Shown here: positions 21,081 to 39,946 of the stretch, in pieces | Layout: the number at the start of each line of letters is the position of its first letter | How positions within the stretch are numbered: the stretch's first letter is position 1 | Source of the DNA: Blastocystis sp. Blastoise | Lineage: Eukaryota; Sar; Bigyra; Opalinata; Blastocystidae | Reading direction: 5' to 3' | Length of the DNA: 64,000 nucleotides | Assembly (NCBI GenBank): GCA_039096225.1 | Contig: JBBPEB010000021.1 | Coordinates: forward strand, 434,001 to 498,000 | The notes under the pieces: generated by a model | The model's database searches: none | What the model was told of the DNA's origin: nothing | What the model saw: the letters and a program-made list of their open reading frames with translations, nothing else | Made by a program: the position numbers and the translations under genes

Positions 21081-21392
21081 TTTTATATCTATATTCAAAT
21101 GAATTAAAAAAATATATATAATTTAAAGAATATACGTTATAAATATCGAATAAACTAAAAGAAAATTCTTTAATAAAAGAAAAACCACAAATGGTTCCTT
21201 TTCTTATTCATCGGTTTATTTAAGGCAAGTAACCAGCCATTTTTGGGTATTCCGGCTATAATAAATAAAAAACACGAAACAAATGAAATTCAAGTTGATT
21301 TTTTATAAAGATTCGTGGTTTTCTATTTTTTAGGGTTTTGTTTGTTTTTTTTTCAAAGAATATATTTCTATTAAAAACAGGAACATTCGACA
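21081..21392. promoter_or_regulatory. bidirectional promoter PA2G4 / UTP21
   Basis: 312 bp between two divergent ribosome-biogenesis genes. The middle (about 21190-21260) is noticeably GC-richer than the surroundings, with TTCATCGGTTTATTTAAGGC and CCAGCCATTTTTGGGTATTC, a likely core of shared regulatory sites. Poly-T and poly-A tracts flank both starts. Confidence 0.6.
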
Positions 21393-26477
<5,085 letters not shown>

Positions 26478-27634
26478 TTTCTATATATATAACTATATAT
26501 ATATATAGATATTTATTCTATTTGTTGTATTTCTTTTTTTTTGTTGTTTCTATTTTTATAAGTTGTTTTATTATTTGTTTTTTTTTAATTATTTATTTTT
26601 GTTTTTTTTCTTTGGATCGTCAATGTTAATAAGCAATAGTTTTGTTATGTTTTTTAAATAGATATAAATATATAAGCAATAGTCTATTATATTTTCATTA
26701 ATGATATATTATTTATTTAATAATAATGTTGATATGACTATAAAATAATCACTATGAAAGACTTATGATCGTTAATAAGTTTAATATACTCTTTTTATAT
26801 TCGTTCAATAAATATTAAAAAGTATTCTTATAGTAAAAACGTATTAGAACAAAACACATAAATGAGTTGAATCTCGAACAAATAAAAAATATAGATAATT
26901 ATATTATTTTGAAATGAAATATATATTATAAAGCAAAAAAAAAATATATATATATAAATGAAATTATTATTAACAAGACCTAAATTAATAGTAAACTTGA
27001 TAATGTTAATTTTGATTAATTAAAGAGATATATCAAAAACATCATTCTGATATATCCATATAAAAATGGTTTAAACCAATATGTTTATTATATGATACTA
27101 TTTATCAAATATATAAATAAATAATAATTTGATGTATATATAGAAAAAGAAAATATAATAATATAAGGACTATTTATATATTTAAATAAAACATCATAAA
27201 AATAAAACGAAGGTAAAATACCATTAAATAATATCATTATATGATTAATGATTAAAAAAAACATTTTCTATAATATATAAAGTATAGAAGATTAAAAATA
27301 AATAAGAAACTTTTAAAATAGAAAGCATTATAAAACTGGATAAAAAGAATATATATATAAGAGCCATGTGACAAATTTTTAATTATAAATAATATATATG
27401 TATTTCATAGTCTTAAAGAAATGAATATTAATATATTATTATTAAAAAATAATTAAAATAATAGTAATAGTAATATATATATATTATTTGAGAAATATAA
27501 TTTTTTTATATTACATGATAATTATAAGAATATATAATAAATAAAAGTATAAGAATTAAATAGAGAAAAATATAAATTATAAGAAAAAAATATTAGAAAA
27601 AAAAATATGATTATACATATTTCACATTTATTTC
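26478..27634. other. convergent spacer UTP21/secreted protein
   Basis: About 1.16 kb of very A+T-rich DNA between tail-to-tail genes, with poly-T near 26530-26600 after the UTP21 stop and poly-A near 27590-27606 after the other stop. No exon-like sequence on either strand. Confidence 0.6.
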
Positions 27635-28526
27635 TTATACTGGAATAAAGTCAATTTTAAATTCAGTATATTTAAATGTAATAGCATCAGTTAAGAGTTC
27701 TTTGAACATTACTTGATTAAGCCACAAACCACTAGAAGGTATAATTTGAATTTCACTAGGGAACGATATGTAGTAAAAAATGGAGATGGTTTTATCTGGT
27801 GGATTATCTGTGGATACACCTAATCTATCTAATGTATTTATAGGTAAATCAATTGATTTTAATAAAGATCTGAAAATAGTAATAAATACATCGGGACCAA
27901 TCCATGATATTTCTGGTTCAATAAAGGTAATAGATACTCCTAATATTTTATTAACAGGAATATCAACTGTTTTTATAGGAATTAATGAATAATCAAATTG
28001 ATTTTGTTTACAATAATATGATTCAGCATGGAAATTTTCACCATCGTCTGTTTGAGATATATGATAAGTATTTGCCGGAATAACAAGACTATCATCATCA
28101 GGATGATTACAATAACCAGTAGTATCTATTTCTGTTTTAGTATTTACAAGTGTTGATTTAGATTCAGTAGAAATAACAAGATTATTGCCAAATAGCATAT
28201 GATTCGGAACAAATTGTTTTGAAGAAGTATAATAAATAACACTAGAACCATAATAAACATGAAGAATAGAATTACTTGGCTATATATAAAATTTTTAAAT
28301 ATAATAAATATATAATAAATAATAATATATATAATGAAATACTTCATAACTGTTATTAGTATAATTAGTTGTAAGGAATAGATCTGTTAATTGATAAGGA
28401 TAAACTTTAATAAAAGATCTACATATAGGATATAATAGATCAAAAACATTTTCTGTTGTAGATGCTATTGTTGTAGAATAATCTAATATTTGCATTACTT
28501 TTCCTGAAGTTAAGAAAGGTCGAGAA

Positions 28527-28563
<37 letters not shown>

Positions 28564-31500
28564 TAATATAATAATAATATGGTTAAAATATAATAATAAT
28601 ATGATTAAAATAATATAATATATATACAACAAAGATCTTTATTAATTTCATCTGACCATTCAGCATTATTTGAAATATAATTACATGACGTATGATAATA
28701 ACCATATTGATTTTCATTTGTACAATTAGAAACACCATTATATCCAACATATGTATCAGGATATATAAAATTATCAATAGTTGTTTCATAACACATAACA
28801 TCATTAGATAAACATTGATGATCATAATAATATGTATCTTCACTACAACTATTACATGCATAATTATGACCATTTAATGTAGCAACTACACCATTTATAC
28901 ATTCTGTACATTGTGTACCATCATAATAAGTATATCCTGTACATTGAATACAATTATCTATATTAGGTTCACTCCATGTACGATCAGAATTACAATATCT
29001 GGACATTGTTCCAATATATCCTGTACTACAAGGAATTGTGACAGATTCTGAAGTAGGAGTTTTTGGCCATTCATTTTCTTCCATACAGTATGTATTTAAA
29101 ACTGTAATAGATATATCATATGTTTGTTCGTTATTATCACTATTTATAAAAGATAAAGTATATGTAGTAAGAGGAGAAATAGTAGTAGGTGTACCATAAA
29201 TTTTTTGAGAAGTAGTATCTAATGTAATACCATCAGGAAGATCAGGAGTTACAGTAACATCAGCATCTAAAGCATCTATAGTATAAGTTTGTTCATATTC
29301 ATAACCTTTTGTCATAATAATAGATTTATTCTTAAAATATAATTCTGAAGGTTTTTTCTTTTCACATGTATTACTTCCTTCACAGTTATAATATTCTTCC
29401 TCTCCACATTGACATTGGTAGTCACTTATATATCCTTTATTACATGTTTTTTGAGAATATAAGCCAGTAGCTGTTGGCGGGAATGTATCAACTTGACAAT
29501 ACATATAATATATATCATATTGTGGAATCAATTCTGTCATAGTCATTTTATTATTTTCAGTAATACTATCATCAGAACCACATTCAGTTACAATAACACG
29601 ATAAGAATTAAAACTTCTTTGATCATCTATACGTATACTATAGTAATCTCCTGAAGTTTGCATTCCAGTTTGTTCCATAATACGTGACCACGATTCTCCA
29701 TGATTATTCGATCCTTCATAAATAATAGATGTTGGTCTATAAGCTGGGCTTAATGAATTTTGTGTATCAATATATAATAAATTATTTCTATTAACTACAT
29801 CATCTTTATATGTAAATACAAATATAGTATTAACACATTCATGATTAACAAGAACATAAGAATTATATATATTATCATTTAATTTACTTAATGGATGATC
29901 AGGATCAACATCACCATTTACAGACCATTCACTATCAAATTTCAATTCTTCACTTTTTGTTAAATAACTAAGAGAAACACTAAATCTATTAGTTGAAGGT
30001 AAACTATTTATACATTTATGAATTTCAACAGAAATAATATTATTATCATTTATTAATAATTGTGGATCTAAATATAAACTTATAATAGATCTAACAGATT
30101 TATATTCGCTATATTCACATGTTGCTAAAGTATTAAATTCAACATCACCATCATGCATATTAATTCTTCTTATTTCTATTCCATTTAGATATATGATCAT
30201 ACCTTCATAAGTAATCATATTAAAATCTAATCTATCAATCTTACTAGGAAATTTTTTTAGATCAAAATGCATTCTATAATACTGAGTAATACTATCATTA
30301 GGTATAACAGGAAGAGAAGGAAGAGAAGGAGCTTTAGACCACATATTATCATTAAATGTATTTGTAGTCCATTGTTTAGGAGGATTAACATTATCATATG
30401 AATATACAACAGGCATTAATGTACTATCAGCTATAGTTCTTATATCAATTTGTAGATATTGGCGTTCATTTTTAAATTCAGAATGGAGTTTATTATTGAC
30501 ATAAATATAAGAATAAGTTGGTGTTACATAGTTATAACAATTCATACTAATATAATAAGTTCCAATATCTACACATGCATTAACATCTTCACTCTTTTCA
30601 TTATGATAATTAATTATACTATAAATAGAAGATGATGTATATATATAATCAAAAATATAAAAATAATCTCCAGAATTATCAAAATTTAAATGAACATTCA
30701 TTAAGTTCTTTGGGAATACACATGATTGAATTTGAATAGTTAGTTCATAATCAGCTGGACTATCACATATTGATGTAGCATGTATAATATATACAGTTTC
30801 TCCATCATTTCCATGTATAATACCAGAAATAGAACCAGTATTAGTATCAAATGTTAGTCCATCAGGAAGAGAAGGAGTAATAGTAAAATCATGATAATAA
30901 TCTGAATTCATAAATGATATAGATATAGTAGTATCATCATAAGCAGAATAAGGATTATAAGTAGTAGATAATAATGGTAATGATTCAGGATTTAAATTGT
31001 CAACAAAGAATTCTATCTCAAAAATATGATAATTTTGATTGATCATATTATTTAATGTGTTTTCCTTGAGCGTGATTTCTAAGTTATTTATACCAGAATT
31101 AACATTAGTCAAGAAGAAACATTTTCTTGTTGGATCATTAGCAGAGAATCCACCCAATACAACTGAGTGTTCATGACGATTACCATTTTCATCTATAGAT
31201 TCTATAATCCAAGAAATGGGTGTGTTTTCAAATGATTCGGGAATAGTCATACAATATCTATCGAAATATTTATGTCCATCATTAAATTTTATGGATATTA
31301 TAGGGTTTATCTGAGCTGATAGACCTGTTACAATTGTGTTTGAGAAATATGATAAATCCAATAATGCATTTAGATTACTGGTAAAGTCAACATTTTTTGC
31401 TGTTACCTCATAATCACTATAAACTGGAATGTTATTATCGACAAATATTAGAAGAGAAGCATCAAAAGATATATCAATAGTATGTTTCTTATCAAATAGT

Positions 31501-33748
31501 AATACAGAAATAGTAATAGTTTCTTGATTGTCAAATAGAGAGAGAGGACCTGTTGCTGTTTGTTCTATACTAGTAGAGGTACTTGCTGAATTTGCATAAC
31601 CATCTTTAAATCCATATACAGCGAGTTCATGATTATTTATATAGATCTTTATATTGGTGAGTGTTTTGAATTTTAATATAAAATACTTTTGATTAGCAAT
31701 AGAAGGAGTATTAATAGTTTTACGGAATACAAAATATTGATTAGCACCACTAGGAGTAATAGCAGTACTACCAATAACAGTAGACCAATTAGAATCATCA
31801 ACAGAAGATTCATACCATTTTGAAGGTATAGAATTATAAGTATTATATTTCCATTCAGAATTCATTAACATAGAATAAGCAGTATTAACATAATATGTTT
31901 CACGTGATCCATGCATGGTTCTCATTTTAGTGACAATGATAGCTGTATAACTAACATCATCTATTACTTTTGCAGTCACAGTTGATCCTTCAGACCAAAC
32001 ACCACTAGTTTCTTTTATTAATTCAAAAGACCAAGTACCTACAGGACCATAATATAAATAGTCTTGATCTTCATAACTATCTTGTACTATAGTGCCTATT
32101 TTATTTCCATCTCCTGATTTAATAATAACTTTTTCAGTAGAAGCATAATTTGTTGTAATTCTACTAACACGTAAATGTGCGCAACTTAAAGGATCACAAT
32201 CTATTCCAAAATTAAATATATAAACACCTGAAGAGCTGCCATCTTCACCATAATTATAGTGAAGATTATATTGAGTAGCTCTAATAACTGTAGGAATACC
32301 AGAAAGAATACAATTAGAAGATAAAGTTAAGCCAGCAAATAAAGGAGTAGATATTTGACAATTCGATAATGAAAGAGATAATATAGCAGAGAAATCAATA
32401 AATTGATTTTCTTCAAAGGCATTCATAGTATATTCAGGGATATCCTGTAGTCTTCGAGAGGCAAGCATAGAGAGGGTATTCATAGAATCTATAATATATA
32501 TATTATAAATGTATTTATATATATGTATATACCTTTAGAATCATTGATATAAGTAAGAATATCAAAAGAAGAAAGAAGTTCAGGACGATCAGCAGTAGTA
32601 TGTAATTCTATAGCTATTTTTAATATAGTTAGAGACACAGAGGAAGCAAATGATTCTTTAGGAACAATAGTACTATATATATTATAGAGTAATACTAATG
32701 ATATATATACTGTTTATAAGTAGGAATATCTTCGAGAGACTGAGAAGGAGTATTTTCATTGATTTTAGAGGATCTATAAATTAATAATATATAAAAGAAT
32801 AAATAATATAAAAATTAATAAATTAAACATACCCAGGTAATAAATAAGTATCCACTTGAATTCCATTTACATAAACAATATATCCACTTTGACTTTGAAT
32901 AGATAATTGAAGACCAGTAAAAGAGTTATCTACATAAATATCCTTTCTAAAATAAGTAGTAATTTCAGCATTCTTGATTTCTTTATTCTTATAGTCTTCA
33001 CCCCATTCTTCTATCTTACTTTCCTTCCAAGAAGCAGAATCAACAGAAGTAGAATATTTCCAATTCATTCTTGAATCAACAAGAGAAGATACTATATAAA
33101 TAATTTATATTAGATTAAGAGATAAGAAAACATATAGATAGATAAAAAAAGTATCTAAAATATATATATAATAAAAAATATAGAAATATATAATATACAT
33201 ATAAAAATAAGTTAAAAAATAATTATAGACATATAAAAAAGTTAAAGAAATAAAAATTACATACAGTTAAACTTAATCACTTTCTTTCCATTACCATCTT
33301 TATTCAGACTTGTTTTCACAAGAATGATTTCGTTATATGTCAACGTTATAAGCGATCCATCAGCCCACGTAGGAGAGTTCCTATAAAAATAACAATAAAA
33401 AACAAATAATTACATGAATATACTTTGACATCAATTCTAGATTATAATCAGTATGTCCATCGATACAGACTTTATAATCAACAACTGTATCTTGAGAAGC
33501 ATCAGATTCATCATTAAAAGCAAGAGTATTTCTTAAATTAGCAGAATCACCAGAATAAAGTTGAATGATTTCACCAGCATTCTTTGCGTATTTTCTTTGA
33601 AGAGTAGCTTCATATTCACCATATGGGCAGGCATAAACAACTATAATAAATTAATAAAAAAGAAATTTAGAATGAAGATAAGTATATGAGATATAAGTGT
33701 ACCCATAAAAATAAATGTAAAAACAAGTATCTGCTTATAGTAATTCAT
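27635..33748 (-). CDS. giant secreted modular protein (jelly-roll-like, putative Ig, sushi, Cys-rich)
   Basis: About 1,880 residues with an N-terminal signal peptide (MNYYKQILVFTFIFMVVYA, cut before CPYGE) and no clear C-terminal membrane anchor (ends KIDFIPV-TAA). A single 3.9-kb exon (28605-32483) holds most of it. Three copies of a module like a galactose-binding jelly roll can be seen: WKYSTSVDSASWKESKIEEW...YIVYVNGIQVD; WYESSVDDSNWSTVIG...IKIYINNHELAVYG; WTTNTFNDNMWSKAPS...MIIYLNGIEIRR. Two cadherin-like putative Ig domains carry LPDGLTFDTNTGSISGIIHG and LPDGITLDTTSQKIYGTP. One sushi domain spans YCMEENEWP to WSEPNIDNC, followed by EGF/furin-like cysteines. It is probably a cell-surface or matrix adhesin; ligands and function are unknown. 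Small 5' and 3' introns look like those of its neighbours. Confidence 0.75.
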
Positions 33749-35897
33749 TTTATACTGTTACTGATAAAAAAACAAGTAAAAATAAATATGTGTAAAAACA
33801 AACCCCTTCTATAGACTGTTTATACAGAATAAACATCAATAAAACTCGAGAAACCATCATGTTATTCATATAAGATATAGACCAATTGAAGGGAATATGT
33901 ATATCACTGAACAGTTTTATTTATCAATAATGACACATCTATCAAATAAGGTGCCATAAAAAACACTGTTAAATAATAAATACCATACTAAAGAAGTTTT
34001 TATGTATGCTTTTTCACATAAAAAAGTGAGATTTGTTTGTAAAAAATGTGGAGAAAATTTATATTTAGGGTCAATTTATATTTATGAATATGGATAAAAA
34101 GGGACTTTAAAAAAAGAAAAAGAAGATATCGTCGAGGACTAGCCACGATTATTCTTATAGTAGATTCTTTTCTGGAAACTTGAAGCTCTTTATGAAGAAG
34201 GCAGAAAACTAAGTATTCTTAGTGTTAGTTGGTGATATCATGTATATCTAAAGAGAAATCTATGTATACAAGAAGATAACCTTCAAGAAGGTGAATGAGC
34301 GAAACAAAATTACTACTTTAGCAAATTTGTCCCGATATTCTTTAAACAATCAAATTCAATTATTTATATAATGAAATAAATAATGAAGCATATTAAAATA
34401 AAGGAAGATCTTCTAAAAAGAGTACATTTGTTTTAATTGCCTTTCTAAAGTTATTTAAGTTTTTTTTAAATATATACTAACTTTCCACAGATAATATTAT
34501 ATACTCACAATATATCTACGTGGATATCAATGTAAACTATTTTATTTTATTATTAGTCATAGTAAAAACATAATTATTTTAATCTCTAAATCATCAATTT
34601 ATATTGAACATATAATGGTTAATTCTATAACCTAAAATAAAGTTATAACAAAACAATTAAAATAAAAAATGATTTGGATTGTTTGAATAAAAATATTATT
34701 TGCATCAGTACTTTGATCTAAAGTCATAATTCTATACCATGCAGCAGTTATCATCAGAATTTGTAACGCAATGTTCTATTTTAGTATATATATATATTTA
34801 TTATGGATTCAGTCAACTTAAGTCTTGCTAAAAATGACAGTCAGTTATTCGCATTATAACTTTTCGCAATAGTGATTGAAAGGTTTGAATAAATTATATT
34901 TTAATAAGCATAAATTATTTTCCTTATGTTTTCTTCATTGATTCTTATATATTTATGTACAAATTTTGAATTACAATTATATATTTGCATTTATTTTTAA
35001 AAAATATGAGATAAAAGTGTTGAATCTTCATTGCTATTATTATATAGATTATAGCAATTCAAATAAAGAATGTGTATGAATAAAATTGTTGAAAAGTAAA
35101 ATGATAGTCTTACGTTTTGTTTCAGATCATGTTGCTCTTTCATTATCTATATAGTATACGCTATATTTTTGAATGTTAAGAATATATAATTTGAGAGATT
35201 TGATAAATACAATTTATTTTTTTCAAAAAAGGAAATACAATATCAAAATGTATTAGAATTAGATATATATTATTCAAATACAAACAAAAAACATCTTAAC
35301 GACATTATTATACTAGTGATAACAAAAATAACAACATGATACTAGCTAACTTTATTTTTTTCTATGTTGTATATCTTTATTGAATTATTTATAATCACAA
35401 ATAGAATTAAACAATGTGTTTTGTGGAATAACACTTGAAAATATAATAGTATTGAAACAAGAATCTATTTGTTTATGTTATTTATAAATAGTGGATTCAT
35501 TCTCTATTTAAGAAACATACTATTATTAGTTTTAAGGTGTGTATAGCTTTGCTATAATAAAAAACAAAATGAATTCTTCTATTCCCATGATTATTTTAGA
35601 TTCACGAAGGATATAATATGAAGCAAAAAAAAGTCACAAGATTATATGACAACTACTCTTTGATCCAATTAAATTAAAATTATGAATATAAACGTAAGAA
35701 TAGTTCAATATTGATAAATAATCACAAAAATATAAAAAAAAACTTTTAAAAAATGAACTGAGTTCCATGAATACAACAGAAATCAAAAAAGAAAGACTAC
35801 ACCATTTATAGGATTAAAGGTACTTTTTGTACAGATGTTCATGTCCTATTATTTTAATTATTTTTTATTTTAAAAGACTTTTCTTAACACTAAAAAT
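33749..35897. other. 2.1-kb divergent intergenic region
   Basis: Separates two divergent genes for surface or membrane proteins. Less repetitive than introns; no open frame longer than about 60 codons and no recognisable motif. A slightly GC-richer patch lies near 34110-34220. It should hold two promoters, and the size allows an unrecognised RNA gene, but I see no tRNA or rRNA. Confidence 0.45.
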
Positions 35898-36814
35898 ATG
35901 GCAAAAGGAATTGGTAAAGGAAAAGATAGTGACGATGATTCTTGTTGTTCTTGCTGTTGTGCTTGTATTGGATGCATAATTCTCACACCCTTTTTCTTAA
36001 TTATATTTGGATTCGCTCTATTATTCACTGAGAATACTCGTGTACAAGATATTCTATCTTATAACAACCTAACTTCTAAATGGGAAGAATCAGTTGAAGA
36101 CTTCTCACATACTTCTTTTCGTGTTAATGGACAATTAATGGAACAAATTACTTGGGCAACAGGAAGTTATTATCCTGTTCGTGATTCTTGTGATAAAGAT
36201 GGAGATCCTGAAGGTGGATGTAAATCAGCACAAGTAGCATATTATAAGTTAAATTCGAAAACTTATGATGGATATTTTTCTCTTACCAACTCTCAAGATG
36301 ATGTGATTTATTATGCTTCATATCCTCGAGTAAAAGTTCAAATACTAAGTAAACTAGATTTATTATGTCTTGATGAGCCGTAAGTTTTTTTTTATATTAA
36401 TTATTTTTTTTTATTATTAAAGTATAATTTTTTTTCTATTAATTAATTATATATATATAGTATGGATTGCAGAGAAAATTGTGAAGATAATCATGGTGGT
36501 GATTATTCAAGTGGCGAATGCCGTATTACTGAATATCTTAATAGAATAACTATTCGTGTTTCAAAACAAAACTCTACATATACTGTTGACAAAAACCCTG
36601 CATATCCTTTTTATCCTAAGGATAAATATGGTTGTTATTATTCAAATGATTATGATATCACTGAATATTCCATGTCACCTAGTTCTGTTCTTATAGAAGT
36701 ATATATGTTTGTGTTAATACTATATATATTTATTCATTTTGCTTTTATTTGTAATCATTATTATTTGATATTTTTAATATGGATAATAATAATTATACTT
36801 ATGGTAATAATAAT

Positions 36815-36850
<36 letters not shown>

Positions 36851-37071
36851 TTTATAATGAATATAAGAATATATAATTATTATATATATAAAGATAAGAC
36901 ATAGTGCTGATGCTTATTTACTTGCTGATTATTATACAAAAGGTTGTTCTTCTACATCTACGAATAATAATAATGCTGCTGAGTGTTTTGGTAGTTCATC
37001 AGAAGAACAAATTTTTGCAGGATATGCAAGTCTTATTCTTGGTTTTATTATACTAGTTATTTATATTTGTG

Positions 37072-37107
<36 letters not shown>

Positions 37108-37656
37108 TTATTAATTAATTTACTATTATTTATTTATTTCTATTATTTATTTATTTATGTATTATTATTTCTTTAATATTCTTTATTTATTTAATATTAT
37201 TTATTTATTTAATATTATTTATTTATTTAATATTCTTTATTTATTTATTTATTTATCTGTTTTATTAATATACATTTACAATTGCTCCCAATAATACGAA
37301 TAAATAACTTTTTTTAACATAATTATTATTTATAGATAATAGTAGCTATTTGTGCATGCTGTAAATCTTCATTTAATAAAAAATATGGAAAGAAAATACA
37401 TAAGAAAACAAAGAATTCTTCTCAGATCCAGAATAATATGAATAATGGTATTGTTGTTCCTACCGTTTCTCCTATTCCTACAAATTATGCTACTCAACCT
37501 TATCCTGCTAATAATAATATAAATTCTTATCCTACTGCTCAACCTATGAATCCTTCTATTCCTGTAGCTCAAACATATAATAATTATCCAATTGCTCAAC
37601 CTTATACTGATAATAATAATTTCATTCCTACTGCTCAATTCAATCATACTATGTAA
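35898..37656 (+). CDS. two-pass membrane protein with Cys cluster and P/Q/N-rich tail
   Basis: About 370 residues in four exons. A short basic N-terminus is followed by a Cys cluster, CCSCCCACIGC, abutting the first membrane segment (IILTPFFLIIFGFALLF). An extracytoplasmic or lumenal region of about 200 residues has paired cysteines (DSCDKDGDPEGGC, MDCRENCEDNHGG, YGCYYS). The second membrane segment is AGYASLILGFIILVIYI...IIVAICACC. The cytoplasmic tail is basic (KKYGKKIHKKTK) and then repetitive with P-x-AQ units (YPTAQP, IPVAQT, YPIAQP, IPTAQF). The cysteines next to the membrane suggest S-acylation. Not recognised as a named family; clearly real because splicing (donor GTAAGT at 36379) keeps the frame. 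The tail could be an adaptor-binding or self-associating region. Confidence 0.75.
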
Positions 37657-38204
37657 ATAGTATATTTATTTTTCTACAGTTATTTCTGACTCTAATTAAT
37701 CTAATACTTAAAACATTTTTTATACATAAAATAATCAATTATAAATAATTATTTTACTGTTCTTTCATAATAATTATACATTTATTTCCTTCTCTATGCA
37801 TCACTTTATTTACTATATATTTTCACTCAAAAATATATATTTTATTTAGAAATTTATTAATAATAACTTTTGTTCTATTAAAGCTTTAATTCTTAACAAA
37901 TACGTTGCTAATTTCATATTTTTTAAATAAGAGAAATCATTTTTATTATTCATTTTGATAAAAAAAATGTATTTATTGATTTAAGAAACATAATAGTATT
38001 ACTATAAATTGTTTAAAAACAATAAACCTTAAAGAAATAGATACATCAATAAATAATTTTAATAATTAATGAAATAATAAAGAAAACAAATATTTTTGTG
38101 CAATATAATAAAAGAAAATGATATAATTAATTATAAGAATATATTATAGTTAAATTGATATTAAAAACATTATTTTTATAAAACAATAGTAATATATAAA
38201 GTAT
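37657..38204. other. convergent spacer
   Basis: 548 bp of A+T-rich DNA between tail-to-tail genes; presumably both 3' UTRs. No gene seen. Confidence 0.6.
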
Positions 38205-39946
38205 TTAAGTTTTTCCCCATACTTCATAATCTTCTACAGTAAAATTATTTTGTGTATTAGAATCATTTGTATTTACAAATAAAGAATGTTTTTGAGGTGT
38301 ATTTTTATATTCAAATAAACGTGCATGACAATAAGAAGATGTATTATTATGACAATCATCATATATACATATATCGCTGCCACTTCCAAATTTAGGACCT
38401 AAAGAAGAATGACAATGTATACCATATTGACTATTCTTATCAATAGGATCATATTTGGTAGGAGGAATATTATGTTCATTACTTAAAGTAAATAGAAATT
38501 CTTTAGAATAAGATTTCCAACCTGTGTAAATTATAATCATAAATATATAATTATCTAGAAGAAATATATATTAGCATATATATATACAATTATCTGTTCT
38601 AGATTCCCAATTTTGATCTGTATATCCTCCAAATATATTCTCCTTATTATTATGACCTATATGTTTAATTATAGTTACTGTTTCTCCTTTATTATCACAA
38701 TATTTATGGAATTCACTGACTCTATAATTATGTTCACTTGCTCTATATATTATAAAAATAATAAATAATAAATAATAATTATAATATAAATAATAATTAT
38801 ATTATAAAAAAAAATATATAATATAACTATAATAATATAAATAATAATTAATATAAATAATAATAATATAAATAATAATAATATAATAAATAATTATAAT
38901 ATAAATAATTATAATATTTATATTACAAAATATAAATACCTAAATAATAATTTCCATGTCTTTTCTTTACCTAACCAATTGATTAAAGGTATTGATAATT
39001 CTTTATTTAATATAATAGAATCAATAAACTGTATTTGATTGATGATTTCCTTTATAATGATTCTTCCTTGATCACCAAATATTTCTATCATCTCATTCTC
39101 TAATAATTTTATATCATTATTATTTATTTTCTTTTCTTCTATATTTATTGTTCCATTCATAATATATTCTTTTATATACTCAATATACTTATACTTCTTG
39201 TTAATATATAAATAATTATGTATTTCATCGTAATCTACATATCCATTATCATAATTCATTATATATTTATTCCATGATTTATTCTGTATTAAATAATCTT
39301 TTATTTTAGAATTTCTCTTCCCATTTATAATCAACATAATTTCTTCTTCATCCTTCTGTTCATATTTTCTTCTATTCTTCTTTCTTTTATTTTTACATTC
39401 TATCAACTCTAGAGGAATAGGCAAACCACAAAATTCAAATAAATCTAATACTCCTAATTGTTCTTCATATTGCATATTATTGAAATCTATCTGATTATCG
39501 TTCAAATAATCTAATAAATAATAAGCCCATACATCATTTCCATTATAATCAAGAGAAATAATACCATCTTCTGCATGAAGCAGGTCAGAACTCTTTTCTT
39601 CTATATAGGAGCCTTTTAAATTATTCACAATGGCTTTTGATAATCTGAAAACCGGACCATTCTTTGTAAAACGAATTAAACACATATTCTTATCATTATC
39701 TAATATTTTTTGAATCTCTATATCTCTTTTTGTTTTTTGTTGAATTGCAGGAATAAGTAAAGAGAACGATCTAGAGCATCTCCATTGATTACAATCATTA
39801 TGTATATCATTTATATGATTTGTAACATCTATTTCTGAATGACTACATAAATGCACTGATGAAGAATTCAAGTTTATCATGTTTTTTATGAGTTCTATAC
39901 TCATGGAGATATATTCCTTTATCTGATTTAACTCGTTGATATCCAT
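38205..39946 (-). CDS. BTB-like/TLDc domain protein 2 (paralogue)
   Basis: Same layout as the 17482-19091 gene: N-terminal helix, BTB-like domain (IRFTKNGPVFRLSKAIVNN, DGIISLDYNGNDVWAYYLLD, LGVLDLFEFCGLPIPLEL), the strongly conserved INWLGKEKTWKLLFR, then a TLDc domain ending NFTVEDYEVWGKT-TAA. Intron positions match the paralogue. Its second intron ends in a canonical ACACAG before GTTGGAAATC, which makes it the reference for the odd junction in copy 1. The last two exons include YSKEFLFTLSNEHNIPPTKY and cysteine/histidine-rich CIYDDCHNNTSSYCHA. Function unknown; TLDc proteins are linked to oxidative-stress defence and V-ATPase. Confidence 0.85.

Noticed and set aside
28583-28873. Minus-strand Met/Ile-rich open frame
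   Set aside because: Out-of-frame shadow of the Cys-rich tail of the secreted giant.
37369-37647. Arg/Ile/Ser-rich minus-strand open frame
   Set aside because: Shadow of the P/Q/N-rich tail exon of the membrane protein gene on plus.
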